Program-made: the position numbers and the translations under genes
In this document: positions 30,453 through 38,475 of the stretch, piece by piece
Layout of the letters: every line of letters begins with the position of its first letter
Position numbering within the stretch: the stretch's first letter is position 1
Origin: Bradyrhizobium sp. Ec3.3
GTDB taxonomy: Bacteria > Pseudomonadota > Alphaproteobacteria > Rhizobiales > Xanthobacteraceae
DNA: 64,000 bases
Assembly: GCF_000472925.1 (NCBI RefSeq)
Contig: NZ_AXAS01000025.1
Span: 1 to 64,000 of the forward strand
Direction of reading: 5' to 3'
Notes under the pieces: model-generated
Databases searched by the model: none
What the model saw: only the letters and a program-made list of their open reading frames with translations
What the model was told of the DNA's origin: nothing

Positions 30453-33236
30453 ATGCCTCCCTCAATCCCGCTCGCCACCTATCGCCTGCAATTCGCCGCC
30501 GATTTCAACTTCGACGACGCTGCAACCGTCGTCCCCTATCTCCGGGCGCTCGGCATCACGCATGTCTACGCCTCGCCGCTGATGAAGGCGCGCAAGGGCT
30601 CGACCCATGGCTACGACATCGTCGACCACAGCCAGTTCAATCCAGAGCTCGGCGGCGAAGCCGGCTTCGTCCGTTTCAGCGACACGCTGAAGCAACATGA
30701 CCTCGGCCTGATCATCGACTTCGTTCCGAACCACGTCGGCGTCCACTTTGCCGACAATCCGTACTGGCTGGACGTGCTGGAATGGGGACCGGCATCGCCG
30801 CACGCAGCTTCCTTCGACATCGACTGGGACCAGTTGCCGTATCGCGCCCGCGGCGGCGTACTGCTGCCGATCCTCGGCTCGGCTTATGGCGAAGCGCTGG
30901 AGCGCGGCGAGATCGAGCTGCGCTTTGATGCGGTCGAAGGCAGCTTTTCGGCCTGGTACTTCGAGCATCGCCTGCCGATCGCGCCGGAGCGCTATGGCGA
31001 AGTCCTGCGGATGATCGTCAAGGAGGCGGATGCTACCGAGAGCGACGCGGGAAGGCGCCTGTTGGCGCTCGCCGAACGCTACAAGGGGCTACGTCATCCC
31101 AACCGCGAGGAAGCGCCGGCGTTCAAGGCCGAACTAAAGGCGATCGCCGGCGCTCCCGAAATCATGGAGCGAGGCCTTGCCGCCTATCGTTCGGCCAAGG
31201 ACCGCCCGACGCAAACGCTTGCCCTGCATCACCTGCTCGAGCGCCAGCACTACAAGCTCGGGCACTGGCGGCTGGCCTCCAGCGACATCAACTATCGCCG
31301 CTTCTTCGACGTCAACGGTCTTGCCGGCCTGCGGGTCGAGGACGCGAGCACGTTTGCGGCCACACACCGGCTGGTCAAGCAAGTGGTCGCGGACGGCAGG
31401 CTGCAGGGCATCCGGCTCGATCATATCGACGGCTTGCGCGATCCCGCGCAATATTGCCAGCGGCTGCGCCGGATCGTCCGCGACGCGCAAGGCCCCGCAA
31501 AGCCGTTTTACACCGTGATCGAAAAGATCCTGTGCGAGCACGAACGGCTGCCGCGCTTCGCCGGCGTTCACGGCACCACCGGTTATGAATGGATGAACGT
31601 CATCACCCAGGTGATGGTCGATGCCAAGGGGCTCGACGCGCTCGACGAGACCTGGCGGCAACTCAGCAACCGCTCGCCGCGGCTTGCTCCTTATCTCACG
31701 GAAGCCAAGCGGCGCGTGCTGGACACGCTCCTCACCAGCGAATTCACCGTGCTATCGCGCCTGCTCGCCCGCATCGCCAATGGGCACTATTCGACGCGGG
31801 ACTTTTCGGCCGACAGTCTGCGGCAGGCGCTCGAGCTCTACGTGCTGCATTTCCCGGTCTACCGCACCTACATCACGACGAGCGGACCAACCGCACACGA
31901 CCGCAAGCTGATCGAAGACACCATCGCGCGAGCCCGCGCGGAATGGTTCGCGGCCGACGAGGGCATTTTCGACTTCCTGCACGACGCCCTGACCATGGAC
32001 CTGCTCAAGCCGGATCGGCCGCCGCACAGCACCCCGCGCGTGCGCCGCTTTGCGCTGAAGGTGCAGCAGTTCACCGGGCCGATGCTGGCGAAGTCCCTGG
32101 AGGATACGACCTTCTATCGCTATCACCGCCTGCTCGCGCTGAACGAGGTCGGTGGTGATCCCGCCGCAAAGGCTCTCGCGCTATCGATGTTTCACGAGGC
32201 CATGAAGGCGCGCGCCAGGGAATGGCCGCACGGCATGACAGCCACGGCCACGCATGACACCAAGCGCGGCGAGGACGCGCGAGCGCGGCTTGCCGCACTG
32301 AGCGAGATCCCGGGCGAATGGACCAGCGCGGTGGCACGCTGGAAGGTGCTGAACGCGCCGCACATCACGACGCATGGCGAGATGCGCACGCCGTCGGCGA
32401 CGTTCGAATACATGCTCTACCAGACGCTGCTTGGCGCATGGATGTCCGCGCCGCCTGACGCGAGCTTCGTCGACCGCATCCAGGCCTATGCGCTCAAGGC
32501 TGCCCGCGAAGGCAAGGAGGAGACGAGCTGGCTCAATCCGAACGAGGCCTACGAGCAAGGTTTGCGGAATTTCATCGCGAAAGTCCTCGACCCCACAGTC
32601 TCCGCCGAATTCCTGGACGCGCTCCAGACCCTCGCCCGGCGCCTCGCCCTGCTCGGCGCGCTCAATTCACTTGGCCAGCTCACTCTGAAGGCGACACTGC
32701 CGGGCGTACCGGATTTCTATCAAGGCACCGAATTCTGGGATCTGTCGCTGGTCGACCCCGACAACCGTCGTCCCGTTGATTTTTCCGCGCGAAGTGATGC
32801 ACTCGCTTCGCTCAAAAGTCCGGATTGGGACAGCCTCGCCAAGCATTGGCATGATGGCCGGCTCAAGCTCGCCTGGACGCGGCGGCTCCTCGAACTGCGC
32901 ACCGAGCTTGCCGATGTCTTCACCCGTGGCGACTACCAGCCGCTCGAGGTGAGCGGGCCGCACGGCGACCACGTCATCGCCTTCGCGCGGCGCCACGGCC
33001 GCGATGCCGCGATCATCGCGGTCGGACGGTTATTCGCTCCGTTTACCCAAGGTGGCCGTGAATGGCCGAGTGCGCAAGCATTCGACGCGAGCGTCAACGT
33101 GAAGGGGTACGCGATCGCAGGGCACGACGGTGATGAGCTGCGGCTCTCGCTGGCATTTCGCGCACTCCCCGCAACAATGCTCAAGGCGCGCGTTGCGAGC
33201 GCAGCAAGGCTCGCGCGCCCCCGCGGGCAAGCCTGA
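30453..33236 (+). CDS. treY: Malto-oligosyltrehalose synthase
   Basis: 927 residues of GH13_26. It isomerises the reducing-end bond of malto-oligosaccharides to alpha,alpha-1,1. Motifs are TYRLQFAADFNFDDA, HVYASPLMKARKGSTHGYD, nucleophile GIRLDHIDGLRDP near 319, acid VIEKILCEHERLP, HGTTGYEWMN, and ATHDTKRGEDARARL. ATG 30453 is preferred because AGAGG lies 6 nt upstream; an in-frame GTG at 30447 overlaps the treZ stop. It is the last gene of the rightward operon and meets the convergent PHA-type gene 9 bp on. Confidence 0.95.
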   Translation: MPPSIPLATYRLQFAADFNFDDAATVVPYLRALGITHVYASPLMKARKGSTHGYDIVDHSQFNPELGGEAGFVRFSDTLKQHDLGLIIDFVPNHVGVHFADNPYWLDVLEWGPASPHAASFDIDWDQLPYRARGGVLLPILGSAYGEALERGEIELRFDAVEGSFSAWYFEHRLPIAPERYGEVLRMIVKEADATESDAGRRLLALAERYKGLRHPNREEAPAFKAELKAIAGAPEIMERGLAAYRSAKDRPTQTLALHHLLERQHYKLGHWRLASSDINYRRFFDVNGLAGLRVEDASTFAATHRLVKQVVADGRLQGIRLDHIDGLRDPAQYCQRLRRIVRDAQGPAKPFYTVIEKILCEHERLPRFAGVHGTTGYEWMNVITQVMVDAKGLDALDETWRQLSNRSPRLAPYLTEAKRRVLDTLLTSEFTVLSRLLARIANGHYSTRDFSADSLRQALELYVLHFPVYRTYITTSGPTAHDRKLIEDTIARARAEWFAADEGIFDFLHDALTMDLLKPDRPPHSTPRVRRFALKVQQFTGPMLAKSLEDTTFYRYHRLLALNEVGGDPAAKALALSMFHEAMKARAREWPHGMTATATHDTKRGEDARARLAALSEIPGEWTSAVARWKVLNAPHITTHGEMRTPSATFEYMLYQTLLGAWMSAPPDASFVDRIQAYALKAAREGKEETSWLNPNEAYEQGLRNFIAKVLDPTVSAEFLDALQTLARRLALLGALNSLGQLTLKATLPGVPDFYQGTEFWDLSLVDPDNRRPVDFSARSDALASLKSPDWDSLAKHWHDGRLKLAWTRRLLELRTELADVFTRGDYQPLEVSGPHGDHVIAFARRHGRDAAIIAVGRLFAPFTQGGREWPSAQAFDASVNVKGYAIAGHDGDELRLSLAFRALPATMLKARVASAARLARPRGQA

Positions 33237-33245
33237 CGACAAGAC

Positions 33246-33563
33246 CTACTTTCCGTCGCCTTTGGTCAGAAGCAACTGACCACGCTTGCGAATGGTGGCC
33301 TGCGCCAACTCGGCGAAGCGCTGCAACAGCCAGGGCAGCGTCACCTCGACCCGCACCTGATCCTCGCCAACGTCCACCTGGCCGGCTGCGACCTGACCGA
33401 GCGCGCGGATGCGGAAATTCATGCGGTCGCCCTCCCAACGCTCTTCCTCGACCTGCATCACCGGAATGCTGGCCGCTGCACGGCCAAGCCCGGACTTCAG
33501 ACGACGCGCTGCCTCCTCGCGACCGAGCCGGTGCGGGATCGAAACGACGAGCGGTGCTGACAT
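33246..33563 (-). CDS. Polyhydroxyalkanoic acid system family protein
   Basis: 105 residues, matching the PHA_gran_rgn family: PLVVSIPHRLGREEAARRLK at the N-terminus, MQVEEERWEGDRMNFRIRAL in the middle, and a C-terminal LPWLLQRFAELAQATIRKRG. These small proteins occur near PHA granule loci in some species, but their molecular role is not established. No phaC or phasin gene is in this window. No recognisable promoter was found upstream. Confidence 0.75.
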   Translation of the reverse strand: MSAPLVVSIPHRLGREEAARRLKSGLGRAAASIPVMQVEEERWEGDRMNFRIRALGQVAAGQVDVGEDQVRVEVTLPWLLQRFAELAQATIRKRGQLLLTKGDGK

Positions 33564-33653
33564 GGCAATGTCCTCTGCCCACTGATGTAAATCGGGCCGC
33601 GTCAGAACACAAAGGTTCCGCTGCGTGGTGCCTTCTTATCACGATCCGCGCGA

Positions 33654-33678
33654 GGAACTTTCACTATGACGGCAAGTT
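33654..33678 (+). promoter_or_regulatory. Weak EcfG-type promoter candidate upstream of DUF3309 gene
   Basis: GGAAC (33654-33658), a 16-nt spacer and AGTT (33675-33678), one mismatch from GGAAC-N16-CGTT. It lies 59 bp before the ATG of the small DUF3309 gene. A single 5-mer plus a partial -10 is weak evidence. Confidence 0.35.
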
Positions 33679-33736
33679 GCCCCGACGAAAATCGGAAGAC
33701 AACGACCCTTCTTTGAGAGGGCGGGAGGAGATTTGC

Positions 33737-33898
33737 ATGTCCATTACCATCATTCTGATCATTTTGGTCATAGCCCTGCTCGGCGGCTTCAGTGGCATCG
33801 GCGGCGGTCCGTTCTATGGCACCGGCTATTACGGTGGCGGCGGACTGGGACTGATCATCGTCATTCTGCTGATATTGCTGCTGATGGGAAGGATCTAG
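33737..33898 (+). CDS. DUF3309 family small membrane peptide
   Basis: A 53-residue peptide: an N-terminal hydrophobic helix, MSITIILIILVIALLGG, a Gly/Tyr-rich turn around GTGYYGGGG, and a second hydrophobic helix, LGLIIVILLILLLMGRI. This matches the DUF3309 architecture. GGGAGGAG lies 6 nt before the ATG, a strong ribosome site deciding this start. Function unknown; probably inner membrane. Confidence 0.85.
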   Translation: MSITIILIILVIALLGGFSGIGGGPFYGTGYYGGGGLGLIIVILLILLLMGRI

Positions 33899-33914
33899 CC
33901 GCGCACACGCTTTG

Positions 33915-34030
33915 GTAGGGTGGGTTAGCTCTGACTTCGGAGGGTGGGCAAAGGCGCGAAGCGCCGTGCCCACCTTTTCTATTTCAATCCGCGGAACGAT
34001 GGTGGGCACGCTCCGCTTTGCCCACCCTAC
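33915..34030. repeat. Composite palindromic intergenic repeat (GTAGGGTGGG family)
   Basis: The element is bounded by GTAGGGTGGG (33915-33924) and CCCACCCTAC (34021-34030). Inside are two hairpins. One is GGTGGGCA (33943-33950) with TGCCCACC (33967-33974) plus an inner GGCGC/GCGCC stem, followed by TTTTCT. The other is GGTGGGCA (34001) pairing with TGCCCACC (ending 34026). Such elements are widely dispersed in Bradyrhizobium-type genomes. It sits between convergent DUF3309 and ligD and may end transcription both ways. Confidence 0.8.
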
Positions 34031-34059
34031 GGTTTCCGCATCTGCGGCGAATAGTGTGA

Positions 34060-36711
34060 CTACTTCGCCTTCCCCGCCAGCTTCTTGATCGCGGCCTTGA
34101 TCGATGCCGCCGCGTCATCATAGCCATCCCACGCCTTTGATCGCGCCAGAAGTCCCGGCACGGTGCGCAGCGTGTAGCGCCTCGGATCGAGATCGCTCTT
34201 CGCCTGCGCCCAGGTCAGCGGCATGGACACCGTCGCGCCGTCGCGGGCACGCGGCGACAGCGGCGCCACGGCCGTCGAGAGGCGATCGTTGCGCAGGTAG
34301 TCGAGGAATATCTTTCCGTTGCGCAGCTTTTTCGACATGTTGAGCAGATATCGCTCCGGATCGTCGTCAGCCATCCATCGGCATACGCCCTGCGCAAAGG
34401 CTTTCGCCTCCTTCCAATCGACCTTGTCCCGCGCGCCGTGAAGCAGCGGCACGACGACATGCATGCCCTTGCCGCCGGTGGTCTTGCAGAAGCTCTCCAG
34501 GCCGACATCGGACAGACGCTGCCGCATCTCCCTGGCCGCCTCGACCACATCGGGGAACGCTACGTCCGGCGCGGGATCGAGATCGAACACCAGCCGGCCC
34601 GGCGTGTCATAGGCGTAAGGCGCGCAATTCCAGGGATGCAGCTCGACGCCGCCGATCTGCGCCACCGCCGCAAGCCCCTCGATCCGATCGACCTGCAAAT
34701 ATGGCTTGCGATCGCCGGAGACCTTTGCGAGCTCCAACAAATTCGACGTGCCCTGCATGGCATGGCGCTGGAAGAATTTCTCACCTTTGATGCCGTCGGG
34801 CGCGCGAATGAGCGAGCACGGCCGCCCCTTCAGATGCGCAATCATCCATTCGCCAACCGCCTCGAAATATCGCGCGAGATCGAGCTTGGTGACCGGATCG
34901 CCATCCCCGCCATCCGGCCACAGCTCCTTGTCGGGCTTCGAGATGACGACGCCCATCACTTCGGCCGCGCCGGACTCCTTCTGCCGCCGACCTGCCTTCG
35001 CCTTGCTCGTCCGCGGCAACGGCTCGGCAAGCTCCGTCTTCGCCGGCCTCTCGGCTTCGACCTCCTCGGCCGGCTTGTCCTGCCGCAGGCCCTTGAACGC
35101 CGCCTGACGGATGTTGCCGTCGGCGGTGAAGCCCGCGAACTCGATCTCGGCCACGAGCTCGGGTTTCAGCCAGTGCACGTCGCGGGTCTTCTTCGGCGCG
35201 TTCTTGCCGCCGAACGGGCTCTCTTTGGCCTCCGCCGCCTTCAGAAGCGGCGTGATGCGCTTGACCTTGTCGGCACCAAAACCGGTGCCGACGATGCCGA
35301 CAAAGGCAAGATCATCGCCGCGGTGCACGCCAGCCATCAGAGAGCGGAATTTTCCGTTGGTGGTCTTGTAACCGCCAATCACGACCTCATGGCCGGCGCG
35401 ACATTTTGCCTTGGTCCAGCTTTCGGTGCGCCCCGAACGATAGGGTGCGTCGAGCTTCTTCGAGACCACGCCTTCGAGCTCGAGCTTGCAGGCCGATTGC
35501 AGCACCGCATCGCCACCGCTCTCGAAATGCTCGACATAGCGGATCTGGCTCGACTTCTTCTTGCGCGCGCCCAGCAACTTCTTAAGCCGCGTCTTGCGCT
35601 CGCCGAGCGGCAACCGGCGCAGGTCAAGGCCGTCGGCAAACAGGAGATCGAAAGCAAAGAAGATGAGGTCATCGGTCTTGCCGTCCGAAAGCGCCGCCTG
35701 GAGCGCGGAGAAGCTCGGCGCTCCGTTGTGGTCGAGGGCGACGATCTCGCCGTCGATCAGCACGTCCGGCAGCGCGCCGCCCTCCTTGGCGATTGATGCG
35801 AACTTTTCGGTCCAGTCGAGGCCTTTGCGGGTCTTGAGCGTCGCTTCGCCATCCTCGACGCGAAGCTGCACACGGTAGCCGTCGAACTTGATCTCGTGGC
35901 ACCAGCCCTCGCCCGGGTGCGGCCGCTCCACCGGCGTGCAGAGCTGCGGCGCGACGAAGTCGGGCATCGCCGACACCTTCTTCGCGGTCGTTGCTGTCGT
36001 CGCCCTGCCCTTCTTCAGGGCCGCGCGCGGCGCAGGCTTGATGGTGCGCGTCTCTTGCTCGGCGCGATTGGACTGCCAGACCGCATCGGCCTGGCCCTTG
36101 GTGCCCTTCGCCAGCATGAACGGCTTTGGTGCGCGCCCTTTGCCTTCGGCGATCTGCTCCATCGCCCGGCCGGAGGCGACCGACTTGTCCGCGTCCGGGA
36201 TGTCATTGCCCTTGCCTTCGCGGGCATAGTCGTCGCGGTGTTTGATCAGCAGCCAGTTGGTGCGTTTTTCGCTGCCGCTGTTGCGCATGCGCACGAGTAC
36301 CCAGCTTCCATGCAGCTTGTCGCCGTGCAGCGTGAACTTCAGGTCGCCCTTCTTGAAGCCGCGCTCGGGATCTTCAGACTCCCAATAGCCGCGGTCCCAT
36401 AACATCACCGTGCCGCCGCCATACTGGCTTTCCGGTATGGTGCCTTCGAAATCGCCGTAGTCGAGCGGATGATCCTCGACCTCGACCGCGAGCCGCTTGT
36501 CATGCGGGTCGAGCGAAGGGCCCTTCGTCACCGCCCAGGACTTGAAGACTCCGTCGAACTCCAGCCGGAGATCGTAATGAAGCCGGGTCGCGTCGTGCTT
36601 CTGGATTACGAAACGCCGCTGTTTCGACGGCGCTACCCTCGTCTCGCCTGATGGCTCCGGGGTGATCTCGAAGTCCCGCTTTTTCCGATAGGTGGAGAGG
36701 TTTCTCAGCAC
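34060..36711 (-). CDS. ligD: ATP-dependent DNA ligase D (multifunctional NHEJ enzyme)
   Basis: 883 residues with the order phosphoesterase-ligase-polymerase. The 3'-phosphoesterase spans about 30-170 (FVIQKHDATRLHYDLRLEFD, HPLDYGDFEGTIPESQYGGG). The ligase spans about 240-530, with the adenylated lysine in EIKFDGYR near 268. The primase-like polymerase spans about 600-870 (LVFDLDPAPDVAF near 705). A low-complexity basic linker separates the domains. It seals double-strand breaks together with Ku, encoded divergently 120 bp away. The start is GTG 36711. A stress-type promoter lies upstream. Confidence 0.95.
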   Translation of the reverse strand: MLRNLSTYRKKRDFEITPEPSGETRVAPSKQRRFVIQKHDATRLHYDLRLEFDGVFKSWAVTKGPSLDPHDKRLAVEVEDHPLDYGDFEGTIPESQYGGGTVMLWDRGYWESEDPERGFKKGDLKFTLHGDKLHGSWVLVRMRNSGSEKRTNWLLIKHRDDYAREGKGNDIPDADKSVASGRAMEQIAEGKGRAPKPFMLAKGTKGQADAVWQSNRAEQETRTIKPAPRAALKKGRATTATTAKKVSAMPDFVAPQLCTPVERPHPGEGWCHEIKFDGYRVQLRVEDGEATLKTRKGLDWTEKFASIAKEGGALPDVLIDGEIVALDHNGAPSFSALQAALSDGKTDDLIFFAFDLLFADGLDLRRLPLGERKTRLKKLLGARKKKSSQIRYVEHFESGGDAVLQSACKLELEGVVSKKLDAPYRSGRTESWTKAKCRAGHEVVIGGYKTTNGKFRSLMAGVHRGDDLAFVGIVGTGFGADKVKRITPLLKAAEAKESPFGGKNAPKKTRDVHWLKPELVAEIEFAGFTADGNIRQAAFKGLRQDKPAEEVEAERPAKTELAEPLPRTSKAKAGRRQKESGAAEVMGVVISKPDKELWPDGGDGDPVTKLDLARYFEAVGEWMIAHLKGRPCSLIRAPDGIKGEKFFQRHAMQGTSNLLELAKVSGDRKPYLQVDRIEGLAAVAQIGGVELHPWNCAPYAYDTPGRLVFDLDPAPDVAFPDVVEAAREMRQRLSDVGLESFCKTTGGKGMHVVVPLLHGARDKVDWKEAKAFAQGVCRWMADDDPERYLLNMSKKLRNGKIFLDYLRNDRLSTAVAPLSPRARDGATVSMPLTWAQAKSDLDPRRYTLRTVPGLLARSKAWDGYDDAAASIKAAIKKLAGKAK

Positions 36712-36768
36712 GACCGGTCCCGCATTTTCGTAAGTGCATTCGAGCCTATCACGGCCAAAGCCGCATCA

Positions 36769-36793
36769 GGAACCAAAACCCATAGCATTGGTT
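36769..36793 (+). promoter_or_regulatory. EcfG-like promoter for ku (half of symmetric divergent pair)
   Basis: GGAAC (36769-36773), 16-nt spacer, GGTT (36790-36793): one mismatch from GGAAC-N16-CGTT. Transcription would begin near 36800, about 30 nt before the ku ATG at 36832. Confidence 0.5.
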
Positions 36794-36801
36794 GGAGTTC
36801 C
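36777..36801 (-). promoter_or_regulatory. EcfG-like promoter for ligD (half of symmetric divergent pair)
   Basis: On the minus strand GGAAC (36801-36797), 16-nt spacer, GGTT (36780-36777), the same architecture and the same single mismatch as the ku promoter on the other strand. The two overlap almost completely. Confidence 0.5.
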
Positions 36802-36831
36802 TAAAACACCTTGAAAACGCTGGAGATTGCA

Positions 36832-37716
36832 ATGGCTCCCCGCGCCTATTGGAAAGGAACGTTGAAGCTGTCGCTCGTCACCTGTCCGGTCGCGCTCTAC
36901 CCCGCGACCACCTTCGCCGCGAAGACGCGCTTTCACATGATCAACCGCGAGACCGGCAACCGCCTGAAGCAGCAGATGGTCGATTCCGAGACCGGCGACG
37001 TCGTCGAGGATGGCCAGAAAGTGCGGGGCTATGAGCTGCGCAAGGGCAAATATGTCGAGATCGACAAGGAGGAGCTCGAAGCCGTCCAGATCGAGAGCAA
37101 CCACACGATCGAGATGGAGAGCTTCGTGCCGCGAGATGAGATCGACCAGCGCTATCTCGACCGTCCCTATTACATCGCCCCTGAAGGCAAGGCCGCGGTC
37201 GAAGCCTTTGCCGTGATCCGCGACGCACTGAAGGACCAGGACCGCGTGGCGCTCGCCAAGATCGTTCTGACGAACCGCGAGCACGTCATGACCATAGAAC
37301 CGCTCGACAAGGGCCTGCTCGGCACGACGCTGCGCTACCCCTATGAGCTGCGCGACGAGGACCAGTTCTTCGACGACATCAAGAGCCCGAAGATCACCAA
37401 GGACATGGTCGAGCTCGCCGGCCATATCCTGCACACCAAGGCTGCGCATTTCGACCCCAGAAAATTCAAGGACGAGTATGAGGACGCGCTGAAGGCGCTG
37501 GTAAAGCGAAAAGCGAGCGGCAAGAAGATCGAGCTGCCCGAGCCCGAGGAGCGGCCAAGCAACGTCATCAATCTGATGGACGCGCTGAAGCAAAGCTTGA
37601 AAGGACGAGGCAGGGGACGGGCGTCGGCGCGCTCCCATCCACGGCGGAGCACGAGCCGGCATCGCAGCACGCGTAAGACACATCGCGCGGCGGCGAGGCA
37701 TCGGAAGGCAGGTTGA
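36832..37716 (+). CDS. ku: Ku DNA end-binding protein
   Basis: 294 residues. A bacterial Ku core starts at APRAYWKGTLKLSLVTCPVAL and includes FHMINRETGNRLKQQMVD and LGTTLRYPYELRDE. It ends in a basic Arg/Ser-rich tail (about 265-294), typical of Ku C-terminal DNA- and LigD-interacting extensions. It binds DNA double-strand ends and recruits LigD. ATG 36832 has TGGAG upstream. Divergent with ligD from a shared symmetric promoter. Confidence 0.95.
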   Translation: MAPRAYWKGTLKLSLVTCPVALYPATTFAAKTRFHMINRETGNRLKQQMVDSETGDVVEDGQKVRGYELRKGKYVEIDKEELEAVQIESNHTIEMESFVPRDEIDQRYLDRPYYIAPEGKAAVEAFAVIRDALKDQDRVALAKIVLTNREHVMTIEPLDKGLLGTTLRYPYELRDEDQFFDDIKSPKITKDMVELAGHILHTKAAHFDPRKFKDEYEDALKALVKRKASGKKIELPEPEERPSNVINLMDALKQSLKGRGRGRASARSHPRRSTSRHRSTRKTHRAAARHRKAG

Positions 37717-37743
37717 TAGCCTGCGCAACGCGCATCGCCCTAA

Positions 37744-37763
37744 CCCCTCATGGTGAGGAGGCA
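37744..37763. repeat. Short palindrome between convergent ku and kdpE
   Basis: CCCCTCATGGTGAGGAGG contains a CCTCA-TGG-TGAGG hairpin of a kind repeated in Bradyrhizobium intergenic DNA. It lies between the convergent ku and kdpE stops and may help transcription termination; there is no U-tract. Confidence 0.45.
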
Positions 37764-37785
37764 GGGTGACGCCCGGACAGCGAGC

Positions 37786-38475
37786 TCAATCCCCCGCCTT
37801 CAACCGATACCCGATCCCCGTTTCGGTCAGCACATATTGCGGCCGCTCGGGATCGGCCTCGATCTTCTGGCGAAGCTGGCGGACGTAAACGCGTAGGTAT
37901 TGCGCATCGGTTAGCTCGTCCCATAGCTCCTTCAACAGGAACCGGTGCGTCAGCACCTTGCCGGCGTGCTGCACCAGCACGCGCAGGAGATCGTATTCCT
38001 TCGGCGACAGCTTTATCTCGCGCTCGCCGACCTTGACGATACGGCGAACGAGATCGACGGAGAGATCGCCGGTGCGGAACACCGGACGCTCGCCCTTGAC
38101 CTGGAGCTGGTGCCGCAGCGCGGCCCGCAGCCGCGCCAGAAGCTCGTCCATGCCGAACGGTTTTGTCAGATAGTCGTCGGCACCGAGATCGAGCGCCTGC
38201 ACCTTGCCGGCCTCGTCGCCGCGGCTCGAGAGCACCACGATCGGCACGCTCTCGTTGCGCGCGCGGATGGTGCGGAGCAGCTCATGGCCCTGGATATCGG
38301 GCAGGCCGAGATCGAGGATGATCAGCGCCGGCTCCTCGGTGAGTTTTTCCAGCGCGGTCCTGCCGTTCGGCGCTTCCAGGATGTCATAGCCCTGTGTCGT
38401 CAACCCCATCCGCAGCAATTTGCGGATCGGCGGTTCGTCGTCGATGACCAGAACCTTGATCGATGGTGTGCTCAT
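37786..38475 (-). CDS. kdpE: Response regulator KdpE
   Basis: 229 residues of the OmpR/PhoB class. The receiver domain holds acidic DDE near 12, phospho-acceptor Asp in LIILDLGLPDIQG near 55, and the KPFGMDEL lysine near 108. The winged-helix DNA-binding domain follows from about 130 (VKVGEREIKLSPKEYDLLRVL, then YLRVYVRQLRQKIEADP). It activates kdpFABC under K+ limitation or osmotic stress when phosphorylated by KdpD. It overlaps kdpD by 4 bp (ATGA). Confidence 0.95.
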   Translation of the reverse strand: MSTPSIKVLVIDDEPPIRKLLRMGLTTQGYDILEAPNGRTALEKLTEEPALIILDLGLPDIQGHELLRTIRARNESVPIVVLSSRGDEAGKVQALDLGADDYLTKPFGMDELLARLRAALRHQLQVKGERPVFRTGDLSVDLVRRIVKVGEREIKLSPKEYDLLRVLVQHAGKVLTHRFLLKELWDELTDAQYLRVYVRQLRQKIEADPERPQYVLTETGIGYRLKAGD

